NCBI GenBank assembly: GCA_035578175.1 | Contig: JAQMRL010000003.1 | Location: forward strand, 88,700,469-88,764,468 | Reading direction: 5' to 3' | Length of the DNA stretch: 64,000 nucleotides | From: Catonia carolina | Taxonomy: Eukaryota; Arthropoda; Insecta; Hemiptera; Achilidae | Shown here: positions 10,133 through 20,624 of the stretch, piece by piece | How the letters are laid out: every line of letters starts with the position of its first letter | How positions within the stretch are numbered: position 1 is the stretch's first letter | Notes under the pieces: generated by a model | The model's input: the letters and a program-made list of their open reading frames with translations, nothing else | Databases searched by the model: none | What the model was told of the DNA's origin: nothing | Made by a program: the position numbers and the translations under genes

Positions 10133-11542
10133 TCAAACATAATGTTTTAAGAAATTTTTCCTAATCTGTAAATCAATGTTTGTAGTCAGTAAGCTGTTTT
10201 TCATTTCAAAGGCTTTTCTAGCTTGAGCAATTCTACTCTTGATATCACTCGTGCTTCTGCCATCCTTTGTTATTTTACTCCCTAGATAGCAGAATTCCCC
10301 AACTTCCTGTATGTTTTCGTTGCCTACTTTTAAATTTCCCATCTCTTCTAAACCACTCTTGCTGCTGCACAACACTTTCGTTTTGTTCTTATTAATTTTC
10401 ATGAAGTAATCCTTCCTCAAGATCTCATCCATTCCATTTAAGGCATCCTCTAGTCCATTCTTTGCCTCGGCTAATACTACTATATCATCGGCGAATCTCA
10501 ACATTTTTATTGTTTCTCCTTGAATTTTTATTCCTACGTCAAATTTCTCCTTCACTTCATTTATAGCCTCTTCTATATACAAGTTAAAAAGTAGTGGTGA
10601 CAAAGACCAACCTTGTCGTACACCTTTTCTTACAGCAGCCTCTTTTTCGTACCCCTCGATTCTCAAAACAGCCGTTTGATTCTTATACAGACTGTAGATA
10701 ACTTTCCTTTCTTTGTATTTAATTCCTAGCCTTTTCAAAGTTTTAAACATTTTACTCCAGTCCAGATTGTCAAATGCTTTCTCTAAATCTACAAATGCCA
10801 TAAAAGTAGTTTTATTTTTCTGTATCCTTTTCTCAATAATCAGTCTCAGAGCCAATATTGCATCTCGAGTTCCCATTCTCCTTCTAAATCCAAATTGGTC
10901 ATCGTCCAATACTTCTTCTACTCGGTGTTCTATTCTCCTGTATATAATTCTTGTCAGTATCTTAGATGCATGGCATGTTAGGCTGATGGTTCTGTAATGT
11001 TCACACTTCTCCGCTCCTGACTTTTTTGGTATTGGAATCATAATATTTTTTTTAAAGTCCGATGGTACCTCTCCACTCTCATACATTCTGCACACAAGTT
11101 TGTATAATTTGTTTTGAGCAACTTTGCCACATCGTAATAATAATTCCGATGGTATGTTATCTATTCCTGGTGTCTTATTCATATTCATATCCTTAAGTGC
11201 CCGATCGAATTCTTCTCGTAGTATAGGGTCCCCTTTTTGATCTTCTTCAACATCAGTTTCTTGTTCTACCGCATCATATTCTAATTCTTTTCCCATGTAG
11301 AGTTGATTTACGTATTCCTTCCATCTTTCAGCTCTCTCTTGGCCATTCAACAATGGTTCACCACCTGCGCTTTGTAAATTAACAGCTTTCATCTTTCGTT
11401 CTCCAAAGTTTTCCCTTATTTTTCTATAAGCTGCGTCCACTTTACCAACTGCCATTTTACTTTCAATATCCGTACATTTCGCTCTGATCCACTCTTCCTT
11501 CGCTTTCTTACACCTTTTTTTATGGTATTTCTCAAGTAGCAA
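10133..11542 (-). pseudogene. LINE reverse transcriptase domain
   Basis: The frame of 469 codons covers the whole reverse transcriptase. Visible motifs are 'NKTPGIDNIPSELL' (122-135), 'PIPKKSG' (170-176), 'QFGFRR' (216-221), 'VDLEKAFDNLDW' (251-262, catalytic D252), 'RKGVRQGWSLSPLLFNLY' (305-322) and 'RFADDIVVLAE' (349-359, catalytic D352 D353). The 'QGWSLSP' motif has W where a C is usual in related elements. Its apparent ATG is not the natural start; the frame continues from the endonuclease through a one-base deletion in the A run at 11515-11521 (an extra A gives a continuous '…KKRCKKAKEEW'). It would copy element RNA at a nicked target site. A TGA ends it at 10133. Confidence 0.92.
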
Positions 11543-12510
11543 TATTGCCTTTTACCTCTCTCGTCCTTTGCGTTTTTATATTTTCTTCGCTCATCCATCA
11601 GTTCTAAAATATCATTAGTAATCCACGGTTTCCTACCTCTTCTTTTAGTATGTCCTAACCATTCTTCCGCTGCTTTCACTACCACCTCCTTGAAGTTTAT
11701 CCACTCCTCCTCTACGTTTCCTGTGTCATTACCTCTTTCTTCTATCCCTTTTTGAATACTCTCCTGGAAACCTACCTGGTTGTCTTGTTCTCTTAGTTTG
11801 TCTACATCCCACCTAGCATTTCCCTGTCCCTTCTTCAGTTTTTTAAGTTTAAGCCTGCTATCCATTACTACTAAGTTATGATCACTCCCTATGTCTGCAC
11901 CTGGATAGGCTTTACAGTTCATAATCTGGTTTCTGAATCTTTGTCTAACCATTATGTAATCTATTTGGTATCTTCCCTTGTCACCTGGCATCATCCAAGT
12001 GTATAACCTCCTTTTGTGATTCTTAAAAAGTGTATTGCCTATCACTAAATTATATTTGGAGCAGAAATCTACCAGCCGACTTCCTCTGTCATTTCTCTTC
12101 CCTAGACCATATTCTCCGACTATCTTTCCTTCTTTTCCTTCTCCAACTACTGCATTCCAGTCTCCCATAACTATCAAATTTTCATCACCCTTGACATATT
12201 TTATTACTTCATCTAATTCCTCATATACTTGTTCTATTTCTTCCTCTCTGTGTGAAGACGTAGGCATGTAGACCTGCACTATAGTGGTAGACTTTGGTTT
12301 CGTATCTACTCTAACCATGATAATCCTATCACTACACTGCTTATAGTAAGTCACTCTTTGTCCAATTTTTTTATTCATTACTAGACCCACTCCGCCCTGC
12401 CCTCCGATGGCTTTAGTGTTAATAACCCTATAATCCCCGGACCAAAAGTCTTGATCATCATCCCAGCGTACCTCACCAATGCCTACAATATCTAACTTCA
12501 ACCTATCCAT
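11416..12510 (-). pseudogene. LINE apurinic-type endonuclease domain
   Basis: This 364-codon frame holds an exonuclease-endonuclease-phosphatase fold. The conserved blocks are 'IGEVRW' (11-16, catalytic E13), 'VQVYMPTSS' (78-86), 'VMGDWNAVVG' (114-123), 'YQIDYIMVRQRF' (181-192) and 'GADIGSDHNLVVM' (204-216, catalytic SDH). Insect database proteins named 'craniofacial development protein 2-like' are commonly this type of LINE endonuclease. The first ATG is not the real start. Upstream in the same frame are 'GT-stop-NVRSLKQTGRLENLKRE', where the tryptophan of the usual TWNV has become TAG (12562-12564). The last ~35 codons (below 11521) are out of frame relative to the family. The domain nicks target DNA to prime reverse transcription. 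Confidence 0.9.
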
Positions 12511-12570
12511 TTCCCTTTTTAAATTCTCTAACCTACCAGTTTGTTTTAAACTCCTAACATTCTATGTTCC

Positions 12571-13080
12571 AACTCGCAGAATTTCAGAAACTTTTATTTT
12601 TTTGATGAAGTCCCCTCTGATAGTCCTCGCCCGGAGATCCGAATGGAGGACTAGTTTATCTCCGGAATGTTTTACCAGAGAGGACGCCATCATAAATTTT
12701 TCATATTTTGAAGTTCTCGAAGTTCTTGAAGATCTGCATATACTAAGTAAGCCTAACCAGAATCATACATGAAGGAGTTTCCTTACGATAATTCTAGTCA
12801 GACAGAAAAAGCTGTAGTTTACTGTTGCTTTCAGCTTTTTGGTTGGCAGACTGAGTGCCCCAAGCCACCGTCTGCCAGGGTGGAATGGGCAGCCCTTCCA
12901 GTTCCGTTCACCATGAGCCGGTTATCGTGCTGATGAGCGGTCACATGGTTACTAACAGGCCACACAACGTGAATGTATGGATAGGACACTAGCCTTCTAT
13001 CCCGGCTGGTTCCCTTAAGCCTTTTGTAAAAGGAATTAAGGGGTCTCCTTCCAGTTGACGACAGAAGCCCTTAATAGCCC
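12571..13080 (-). other. 5' leader of the LINE
   Basis: About 510 bp between the 5' target duplication and the first conserved endonuclease residues. On the minus strand it contains 'ctccggagataaact'-type and 'ggatctccgggcgagg' blocks near 12630-12665, which I recognise as the conserved stretch just before the endonuclease in this LINE type. It is GC-richer than the flanking DNA. Non-LTR elements usually carry an internal promoter in such a leader; no specific promoter motif is identifiable here. Two small hairpins, 'ggatag…ctatcc' and 'ccttaa…ttaagg', occur near 12975-13040. Confidence 0.7.
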
Positions 13081-13091
13081 TTATTCATACT
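13081..13091. repeat. Target site duplication, LINE 5' side
   Basis: 'ttattcatact', identical to 9699-9709, follows directly on the first base of the LINE 5' leader (minus strand). Confidence 0.85.
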
Positions 13092-13292
13092 ATAAAACAT
13101 ATTTATATTTTATTATTTTCGTAATAATTTTTATGTGTATAAACAGACGATTTGAGTGAAAAACAGAACACGTTGGAGACAAACGAGGATTATGCGAGGA
13201 AGATGCATACTACTATGTAGTATTTAAATTATATAGTCTTGCATTGATTTCATAAATAATTTTACTTTGCTTCGGCTGAGAGTATATTTATT

Positions 13293-13690
13293 CTTGTTGT
13301 TTAGGTCATCAGCCGAAAGGCTGGTTGGAATGTGTAGAGGTTTTACTAAGTAAAACGAGGAGTGAGGTGGTTTACTTTTGTCTTCCTCACAGAGTAGAAA
13401 AGTACGCTTATCAGCATGCCAGGCCCTCTGAAAAGCACATATTTTCCACTCTGCAAATGACACCTTTACTTTATTCACCACAGGGTCTGGCTGTATAATG
13501 AAATTCATTACTTTCAGAGGAGATAACTCTGATTAGTCTCTTTTACACCTCTACCTCTTCTGTTCTTAAATGATTCAGTCATTTAATTGGCTAACCATGT
13601 GTTAAGAAATATAACTATTTATTTTAGCTCTGCAACGAACAAAATGAGTGTAAATAATTTGACACTCGTCCTGTCTGTTATGGGCAAATT
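13293..13690 (-). mobile_element. S2 short retroelement, copy a
   Basis: On the minus strand this ends in 'ccagcctttcggctgatgac' then 'ctaaacaacaag', matching copies at 53877-54243 and 14812-15215. The body includes 'cagccagaccctgtggtga', 'gcatgctgataagcgtac' and 'cgttttacttagtaaaac'. An open frame of 94 codons runs through it ('PDPVVNKVKVSFAEWKICAF'), and a similar frame exists in the 53.9 kb copy, but no protein family is recognisable. I see no tRNA box A/B pair, so this is either a non-tRNA SINE or a deletion derivative of a LINE. It shares its 3' hairpin with the LINE at 9710-13080. Confidence 0.7.
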
Positions 13691-14614
13691 TATTCTTAGA
13701 CTACTACTTTTAGACTTACAGCAAAATTGGAATATTCCGAAATGTAGGAAATCCATACAATACGACGGAGAAATAAAAAAAACAATTAAAAATATTACAG
13801 CACTAGTAATTTTTGTACTTAAAATGTCCTATATTTCTACAATAAACAGGCTTAGCTAAATATCTTCTGGGATTTCACCAAGATAGATGCCTAAATTGGA
13901 TAACACACATTCAACAGAAACAAAAACAGTTAGACTTAAAAAATCAACTGATTCTTTTGGCTACTCAGACCGGTTTCAAAATTAACATTTCAAAACCAAT
14001 TTTTAATTTACCAAACCATTTTGAAACAGATCTGGACTATCCAAGTTATAGGGTTCATACAGTAACTTAACTATTCAAACTATTCAGCGTTTTCAGTCAA
14101 AAGTTCTCCGAACTCACAATACTTCTTTAATAATTGTCTTGCTCGAGTTTTTGTTCTGGAGCTTGAGTTTTCTTTCTTCCTAAATACCAAAATAACTATT
14201 CTTCATCGCTCTACAAAGGTAGATTGTTTTTCTTAACTTTTCCCCTGCAATACCCTTATGTTATTCAATTGTTTTGATGAGTTTGTCTCTATCTTATATC
14301 AAATCTTTAGTCATGTCTTGTGTCATTAGGTTTGTCTGTTTTCTTTTAAAGTATCTTGGTTTGTTTTGTATTATTTAAACTTTTCAAATATTACTTTGTA
14401 AGTAGCCTACTTTTTGGTTTATTCTTACCATATGTTCGTAGAATCTCATTCTTGGTTTTCTTATTTCATCTGATATGTTTTGGATTTGATTATAAATTTT
14501 TATTGTTTGGGCGATTCCTTGCCTAATATTTTCGATATTTATTTACGATTAAAGTAATTGGACCTATTGATTAATGACATTGTAGAGTAAAAAAGAGCTT
14601 TCAACTATGTTCTT
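13691..14614. other. Unassigned AT-rich DNA
   Basis: Nothing recognised. The open frame at 13587-13859 overlaps the S2 5' end and AT-rich sequence and has no motif. Confidence 0.4.
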
Positions 14615-14760
14615 TAGGTCATCAACCGAATGGCTGGTTTGAACCTCTAGTGGCTTTACTAAGTAAAACGAAGAGTTTTACTTAGTAGAGGTGGTTTACA
14701 AGTAACTACTCTATTATTTAGAATGTAAAGGTATGCTTATAAGCATACCAAACCATAAAT
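14615..14760 (-). mobile_element. S2 fragment, copy d, with an internal palindrome
   Basis: The S2 3' end is present ('caaccgaatggctggtttga' on the plus strand), followed by the 'ctttactaagtaaaac' block. That block is immediately repeated inverted ('gttttacttagtag', about 14675-14688), giving a hairpin with a ~5 nt loop. A diverged 'tatgcttataagcatacca' block follows (about 14731-14749). The copy is strongly truncated. Confidence 0.55.
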
Positions 14761-14811
14761 TATTATCATTATCAAACCATTATCAAACCATAAATTATGT
14801 TTATTAACTAT

Positions 14812-15215
14812 TTTTTAGGTTATCAGCCAAAAGGCTATTTTGAATTCCTTGAGGCTTTACTAAGTAAATCGAGGAGTGATGTGCTTTACCATATTGCCTT
14901 CCTCATAAAGTAGAAAAGTTTGCTTATCAGCATCCGAGATCCTCTAAAAAGCTAAAATTAACCAACATTTTACCCTGCAAATGACACCTTCATTTCATCC
15001 ACCACAGGGTCCAGCTGTATAATGATAAAATAAATTACTCTTAGAGGAGATAACTGTGACTAGCGTCTTTTACACCTCTACATCTTCTGTTCTTAAATGC
15101 TTCAGTCATATAGTAATTGGCTGACCGTGTCATAAGAAACAGATATTTATTTTAGCCCTGGAACTAGCAGATCGAGTGCAAATAATTTAACATTCCACTT
15201 GCCTGTTTTGAACAA
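14812..15215 (-). mobile_element. S2 short retroelement, copy c
   Basis: Collinear with copy a over about 400 bp: plus-strand blocks 'ttatcagccaaaaggct', 'ggctttactaagtaaat', 'gcttatcagcat', 'ccaccacagggtcc', 'ggagataactgtgac' and 'aattggctgaccgtgtc'. Like copy a, it extends at its 5' (right) side through 'gagtgcaaataatttaaca', beyond the point where the 53.9 kb copy ends. This suggests the full S2 is about 400 bp. It is more diverged than copies a and b. Confidence 0.65.
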
Positions 15216-15983
15216 GTTCACTCAATAGAAAACCTTAATGTTTTTAAAAAAAATTATAACAATTTTCTGCTTTCTTAATGGGCCGAAAATATGTCTTCTT
15301 CTTTCTTAGCCCGCCGCAAGTACTTAAAGTGCCGTCAATTTGATACGATAGCGATATATTTACTCCTTCGTAATTAAGAAATATTATATAAATTAGACCT
15401 AATTAAGAGTTTAATTTTAGATTGTTTTTAATATCAAAATTATTTTTGTACTTCATTTACTTGTCAGCAACGATTTTCGTTCTCATCCATAGAATAACCC
15501 GTTAGCAGAGGACATATATAGCCCACGTTTTTGTAACACTGGTGTAATTGAACTGTTATACGACAAAGGCCACTGTTTCTACGCTTATAGTTGGGGCGTT
15601 AACCGCACATTACTGACTGCGCTGTTTAATTTCAAGCATGAGCTCACTTACGACATCTAACACTAAATTGTTACCATCGAATACTAATTTGATAATTTTA
15701 ATAACCATTTATATTTAAATTACTGTGGAGGCATGCGTAATTATTGTCATCTCTTGTAATACGTTCCAGTTAAATATGTTCATGGAGAGGGGGGTAGAGC
15801 GTTTTTACTTAGGTACTTCAAAGTTTTAGTGAATATCATTTAATTTTAATTGTTTTATTGTCTAAATTAAACGTCCTGTAATGTAGTTATTGATTTAAAA
15901 ACAATTAAAATAATATTTTGAAGGTTAATAATAAATTTTGGTATTCTAGTCGACGTGGTTGGAAATTTAAAACTGAATATAAT
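15216..15983. other. Unassigned AT-rich DNA
   Basis: No gene or boundary seen. A slightly GC-richer patch around 15480-15660 is unrecognised. Confidence 0.35.
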
Positions 15984-16913
15984 TTTTACTTTCTCTTGCC
16001 TATAGGAAAGAAAGTATTTTTTTCATGTCGATTTTTCGAAATCGAGTTTTCACCGGATCTACACGTTTTCAGACCCACTGAATCTAAAAAATATGTTTTT
16101 AACGATTGGTCTGTGTGTATGTGTGTGTGTGAACAGAATATCTCAAGAACGGAACATCGTACGAACTTGAAACTTGAAATTTAAGTTAGACACCACTACT
16201 GGACCCGACACGAACATTTTCATCAAAATCAGTCAACCGGAATTAGTAGTTTATTTGTGTAATTTTTCACTTTTTTGCGATTTTTCAAAAACGGGTTCTA
16301 CGATTTTTTTTAATCGCCTGGTTTACTAAATATTTTATGCTCTACAAGATAGGGTAGGCGCCATGTTTGCTGAAATTCTTGGTGAGGCTGTTTTCACGTA
16401 AAACAATAGTTTTATTTTAGATTGCGGCTTTAATATGCAGTGTAAAAATGTATACAACAAAATTTATAGAGAATTTAAAATCCTACGACTTTTATATTAC
16501 ACACATTTTTTTGTATAACGCTTAGTTTAGCGGTAATTAGCGATTTTCTGTTTTTTTCTCATGAAAACGAGTGAAAAATCGATTTTTTAAAGATTTCGGC
16601 CTTAGTATGCATTTTACGACACAAGTGTATACTGTATAATCAAATTTATAGGAAATTTAAAGATCTACAACTTTTATTCAAAGCATTTTCTTAACAGAGC
16701 CTAGTTTACCGTGAAAGAGTGATTTTCCGTATTTTTAAGCCAAACTAAGATTGGTTTTCATTTTGCGTTTCTCACTCATGATTATAATTTGGTTATGTTT
16801 ATTGAGATTAGTTTTTTGTTTATTTCTAATGTTTTATTACTAATGTTAGGTTTATTGTTAATTATTTGCATTGGCAAGAGAAAGTTGTGTGAGTGTTTCA
16901 CACCAGAGTTTTT
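15983..16913 (+). mobile_element. HINE-like element copy C
   Basis: The 5' motif ACTTTCTCTTGCC is at 15988-16000 and the inverted motif at 16873-16885, followed by the perfect GTGTGA-GTGTT-TCACAC hairpin and CCAGAGTTTTT. The microsatellite is very short here (about 20 bp near 16111-16131), and the small palindrome after the 5' motif is shortened ('cctataggaa'). It therefore shows that GT length varies strongly between copies. No coding capacity; the overlapping open frame at 15918-16184 is an artefact. Confidence 0.7.
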
Positions 16914-18767
16914 GTTTATATATGTATTATTTTCCCATAACAAGCAGGTGAAGGGTTAAATTATTTGAACTCGATATTTAAGTGAAATATTGTTTGGTAT
17001 AAAACACGTAAGATTTACAGAAAGGAAATTATCCATAATCTAAGCTTTTTATAAGTAATAATTTTGTTTAAATTAGACAATTGTAGATAAAAATGACAAA
17101 AAATAGAATGAGAAAAATTAATATACTGTAAAAGTTTTCATTTGTCGCTTCCAGCCGTATTCATGCAACGCAAAACCGTTATGCGTTCCATGGATTTCTT
17201 TCAACCCGAAACGTTAACAAATTAGTAACGCAATGACCCGTTCGGCGTTGCACGAAAATACAATCCAAATTTATTGGCGTTGTAGATGTCATCTGGTAGA
17301 AACTGTTGCACGAGATTGTCCACCAATGTTTTCTACTTTTCCCGGCTTTCAACGTCAGCGGTTTGTCGTAAGTTTTCTGAATTTTATATCAACCCTGACT
17401 TTTTAACGCGAAAACAACCATCCGTTGTCTTAAATTCAGCATGGTTTTTCAGTAAATTCTTCTTCTTTCAAGTTGAACATAGATTCAGTTACACGTACTC
17501 CTTTAGAAATAACATTTGGTAATCAATTATTTAAAGCTTCTTCACAGTTTTTACCTTTACCATCACGTTTTATTTTTTGTGACATCCCCAAATCTCTATT
17601 TTTTGGGACCCAGTCTTTGCTTAACTTACCTTGTTGTAGAATTCACGAAACTGTTGATTTCGTCAATTCTGTTATTTCAGTGAGTGTAGTTTTCCATTGT
17701 TGCCAAATAATCACATGTAGAGGAGGATGAATCATATTTTCTTTGTGCCAAAGGCAGTTGCTTGTCCTGTATAGCCGAAATTTATCTCTTTTGTCTCCTT
17801 ACTTTGGTTTTCGTTCCAGAAGATTTGTCCCTTTAAACCGTTGTCCCATTTAACCGGGCTCTACTGTATTTTTCGCTGTTTCTTTGAAAAAATTGTAATC
17901 TTCAAAATTTTAAAAGCATTTTTAAAATTAATTTCACTTACAAAAAGTGTTTTTAAAGATTTTATAAACTTGATCATAATTGAAAAAAACCTGAAGTTTT
18001 TTTTAAAGGAAAGAGAAGATTTTTAGATGTCACCGTCTGAAAATATGTAGCCAACAAAGATAATACAACAGTTTTTGGGTGATAAAATGAAGGTTGTTGG
18101 CTTCACAAAGACATCTATGGCACCACATTTATCTCTTGCTAAACAGTAATGTGTTTTATTGATACTTAAAGTGGATTTATATCATCCTTATTGATATACT
18201 CATAAACACACACACACACACACACTCACTCACTCACTCACTTACACTCACATAAAATATTTTGAATAGAGACATTGTTTTACTTTATTTATTCTTTATA
18301 CCATTTTAAAAGTAGTGCGAAACACTTTAATAATATAAGAAGCAAACATTACTATAGCTCATGGTTTTAAAAGAATTCCGTTGAAAAATAGTAATAGTAC
18401 GTAAAATTAAAGATGAAGCCTGTGTTTGGAACCGCGTATCTCTCCAAGTAAAAAACATATAAATTTCAGTACGGTTTTTTTCAAAGCTTCGTTTTTTAAA
18501 ATTTTATTCGTATAAATTACAAAACAGGATTGTATTAGGCATTTTCTAGCGATTTGGAAACAAATGCATCCGTTTTTTAGCGGATTTTTCACTTAGTCCG
18601 TGTGGCACAATCAATTTTAAGAGGAAAATATGGCGTTTTAGAGAAGTGTTTGCGTGTTTTCTAATTAATTTCAGCTAAAATTCAGCCTTTTAGTACAAAG
18701 GGTAAACGAATTACAGCGTTTTTGGACGTAACGAGTTAGAACCAACACTACATCCTATAGCAATAAT
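16914..18767. other. Unassigned AT-rich DNA with a CA microsatellite
   Basis: No element boundary recognised apart from the microsatellite at 18205-18246. The open frames around 17286-17730 lie in ordinary-composition sequence and show no known motif. A gene remnant there cannot be excluded, but nothing supports it. Confidence 0.35.
18205..18246. repeat. (CA)n followed by (CACT)n
   Basis: About 21 bp of alternating AC runs directly into five to six CACT units. It is not part of a HINE-like copy, as no flanking family sequence is present. Confidence 0.9.
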
Positions 18768-19003
18768 TTTAAGGAATCCTGAATCCTGAATCCTGGTTGA
18801 GAGGGCTAAGAAGCCCTATGATGGCGACATCGTGTTAAGGAACACCTGGTCGCTCGGGGAACAATATAACAGAATAATTGCAACCTCAAGAAATTTAGGG
18901 GGAATTTTATAGTTTAAATAGGAAATAGGATTCTGGTTCCTGGGACATTGGAACTGGGACTTGAAAGGAGGTAATTTATTTTTAGAAGTTAATTTTAAGG
19001 TGA
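18768..19003 (+). repeat. Interspersed repeat R5, copy 1 (class unknown)
   Basis: It starts with a heptad repeat 'gaatcct' (three units), then 'ggttgagagggctaagaag' with a GGGCT…AGCCC hairpin, 'gatggcgacatcgtgttaag', 'cacctggtcgctcgggg' and 'ggaactgggacttgaaagg'. The same order occurs inverted at 48055-48280 with few differences, so it is a true dispersed repeat of about 230 bp. No tRNA-like boxes or TIRs are visible. It could be a SINE body or the 3' part of a longer element. Confidence 0.65.
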
Positions 19004-19136
19004 ATCAATGTAAAGTCATTTTGTATTAAATGATAGGGAATTGATATATATCCAACTACAGTTAAGAAATATTTTGGCAGGATATGCACGGACTTAGTAA
19101 AACTTATAATTCACTTTTAGTTATGGTGAGCTCCAG

Positions 19137-19980
19137 TTTTTACTTTCACTTGTCTTATATGAATATATAGTGGAGGAAAGTATTGTTTTTAAGTCGATTT
19201 TCTGAAATCAAGTTTTCAATACATGTTTTCAGACTCTCTGAACCGAAACTTTTTTTAGAGATTGTTGTGTTTGTGTGTGCGCGCGCGCACGCACACAAAA
19301 CTTGGATATTAAGAATACTACTAGGGAACTCGACACGAACATTTTCATAAAAATCAGTCAAACAGAAGTAGTTGTTTATTCGTGCAATATCTTACTTTTT
19401 TGCAGTTTTCTAAAATAAGACTACTGTGATTTTGTTTAAAATCGCCTGATTTACTACATTTTTTGTTCTGTACAAAATAAGGTAAGCACAATGACTGCTG
19501 AAATTCTTAGAGAAGCTGTGCTGTTGTGGTTAAATGGTTTTTTATGATTGCGGCATTAATATGCATTTTAGGGTAAAAAATGTATATGATTGAAGTTGTA
19601 AGGAATTAAAAAGTCAATAATTTTAATTTAAGTGTTTTTTTACATATTTACGTATTTTGCTAATTAAAACCGGTAAAAAACAGGATTTTTTTTAGATTTT
19701 GACCGTTGTATGCATTTTATGAAAAAAGTGTAGTATGCAATTAAAGTTATAGAAAATAAAATAACACGCAACTGTTATTTGAAGTATTTTTTCTACAGAG
19801 CCTAGTTCAGCGTCAATTAGTGATTTTTTCGTATTTTTTATTTCTGCAGAAGTTGATTTTGCGTCATTCACTCATGATTAAAAGTTATATATAAAATGAT
19901 TAGGTTATATATTGTTAATGATAAGATATTTTTGATTGGTAAGAGAAAGTCGTGTGAGTGTATTACACCTGATTTTTTTT
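19137..19980 (+). mobile_element. HINE-like element copy D (diverged)
   Basis: The 5' motif has two changes (actttcacttgtc, 19142-19154) and the inverted motif one (ggtaagagaaagt, 19938-19950). The 3' hairpin 'gtgtgagtgtattacac' differs from the consensus yet can still pair, with a G·T pair. The microsatellite is reduced to a GT/CG patch near 19266-19298. The body is shorter, with deletions, so this is an old copy. Confidence 0.65.
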
Positions 19981-20620
19981 AATAATTTTACTGAACAGCA
20001 CTTCTATTATGTCCTTTTCGAAATGTTAATAACGGAAGGGATATTATTATCATAAGGGACTGTGTTATTAAATCCAATTTCGCATTTTTGAATTTATGAA
20101 TTTAATCTCGTTTTGTTCTCTTATATTCTTAGAAAGCCAGTTGTGTAATTTGAGAACCAAATGAGAGAAATTATTTTGATAGAATTCGTTTTTCGCTTTG
20201 TCTAAAAGGAGCAGGTGTCTGTTATTTTTTTGTGTTTTACTTATTGATTCTACCATTGCAAGTTTTATCACTTTTACTTAATCTTCTTAAGATCTTCATC
20301 ACATAAAATTGTTTAAGATCTGTCTCTCGAAATTTTGTAAAAAGCTGGTTGGACGAACAATTTGTTTTTATTTAAAATAACAACTAGTTTTTGAACAGTA
20401 AATCTTTTTGATCTAACTTAAACCTCTAAATGTTTATTACGCAGAGGTTTTCCCATTAGCTTATTTGATACTATATATTATAATTTTTTAAATTTTGAAA
20501 CTGCAACGTTGCAATCCGTTCTTAAATTCAGAACAACGAGTAATTAAATTATTAATGTTATCTAAAAGTCAAAAATCCTACACCGATAAACCAAAATGCT
20601 TGATTTACAAATATTCCTCA
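19981..20620. other. Unassigned AT-rich DNA
   Basis: Nothing recognised. Confidence 0.4.
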
Positions 20621-20624
20621 GTCT

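Larger units (their letters stand above)
9710..13080 (-). mobile_element. Near full-length non-LTR retrotransposon (RTE-like LINE)
   Basis: The 3,371 bp element on the minus strand is bounded by an 11 bp target site duplication and ends in a ~14 nt poly(A). It has a ~0.5 kb 5' leader, then an apurinic-type endonuclease, a reverse transcriptase and a conserved C-terminal region. The coding region stops at 9727-9729, a few bases before the poly(A), so there is almost no 3' untranslated region. Total length, one fused open frame and minimal 3' end fit the RTE group, but I cannot run a phylogeny, so the clade is an inference. Four lesions are visible: a stop at 12562-12564 (the expected 'TWNV' endonuclease start reads T-stop-NV), a one-base loss in the A run at 11515-11521, a TGA at 10133-10135, and a frameshift near 9791-9803. 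It is therefore dead, but few lesions over 3 kb imply a fairly recent arrival. Confidence 0.9.

Noticed and set aside
10713..10997. Plus-strand open frames at 10713-10997 and 12035-12271
   Set aside because: They are antisense shadows of the LINE reverse transcriptase and endonuclease.
12900..12960. Hammerhead-like core 'ctgatgag' on the plus strand in the LINE leader
   Set aside because: It lies on the antisense strand of the element and lacks the GAAA segment and flanking helices required for a hammerhead ribozyme.
12960..13080. HDV-like ribozyme at the LINE 5' end, as in some R2/RTE elements
   Set aside because: The first bases do not find a P1 partner at suitable spacing; only small unrelated hairpins are seen. 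A structural search would be needed.
18205..18246. CRISPR-like or telomere-like array
   Set aside because: It is simply a dinucleotide and tetranucleotide microsatellite without spacers. No CRISPR array occurs in the window.
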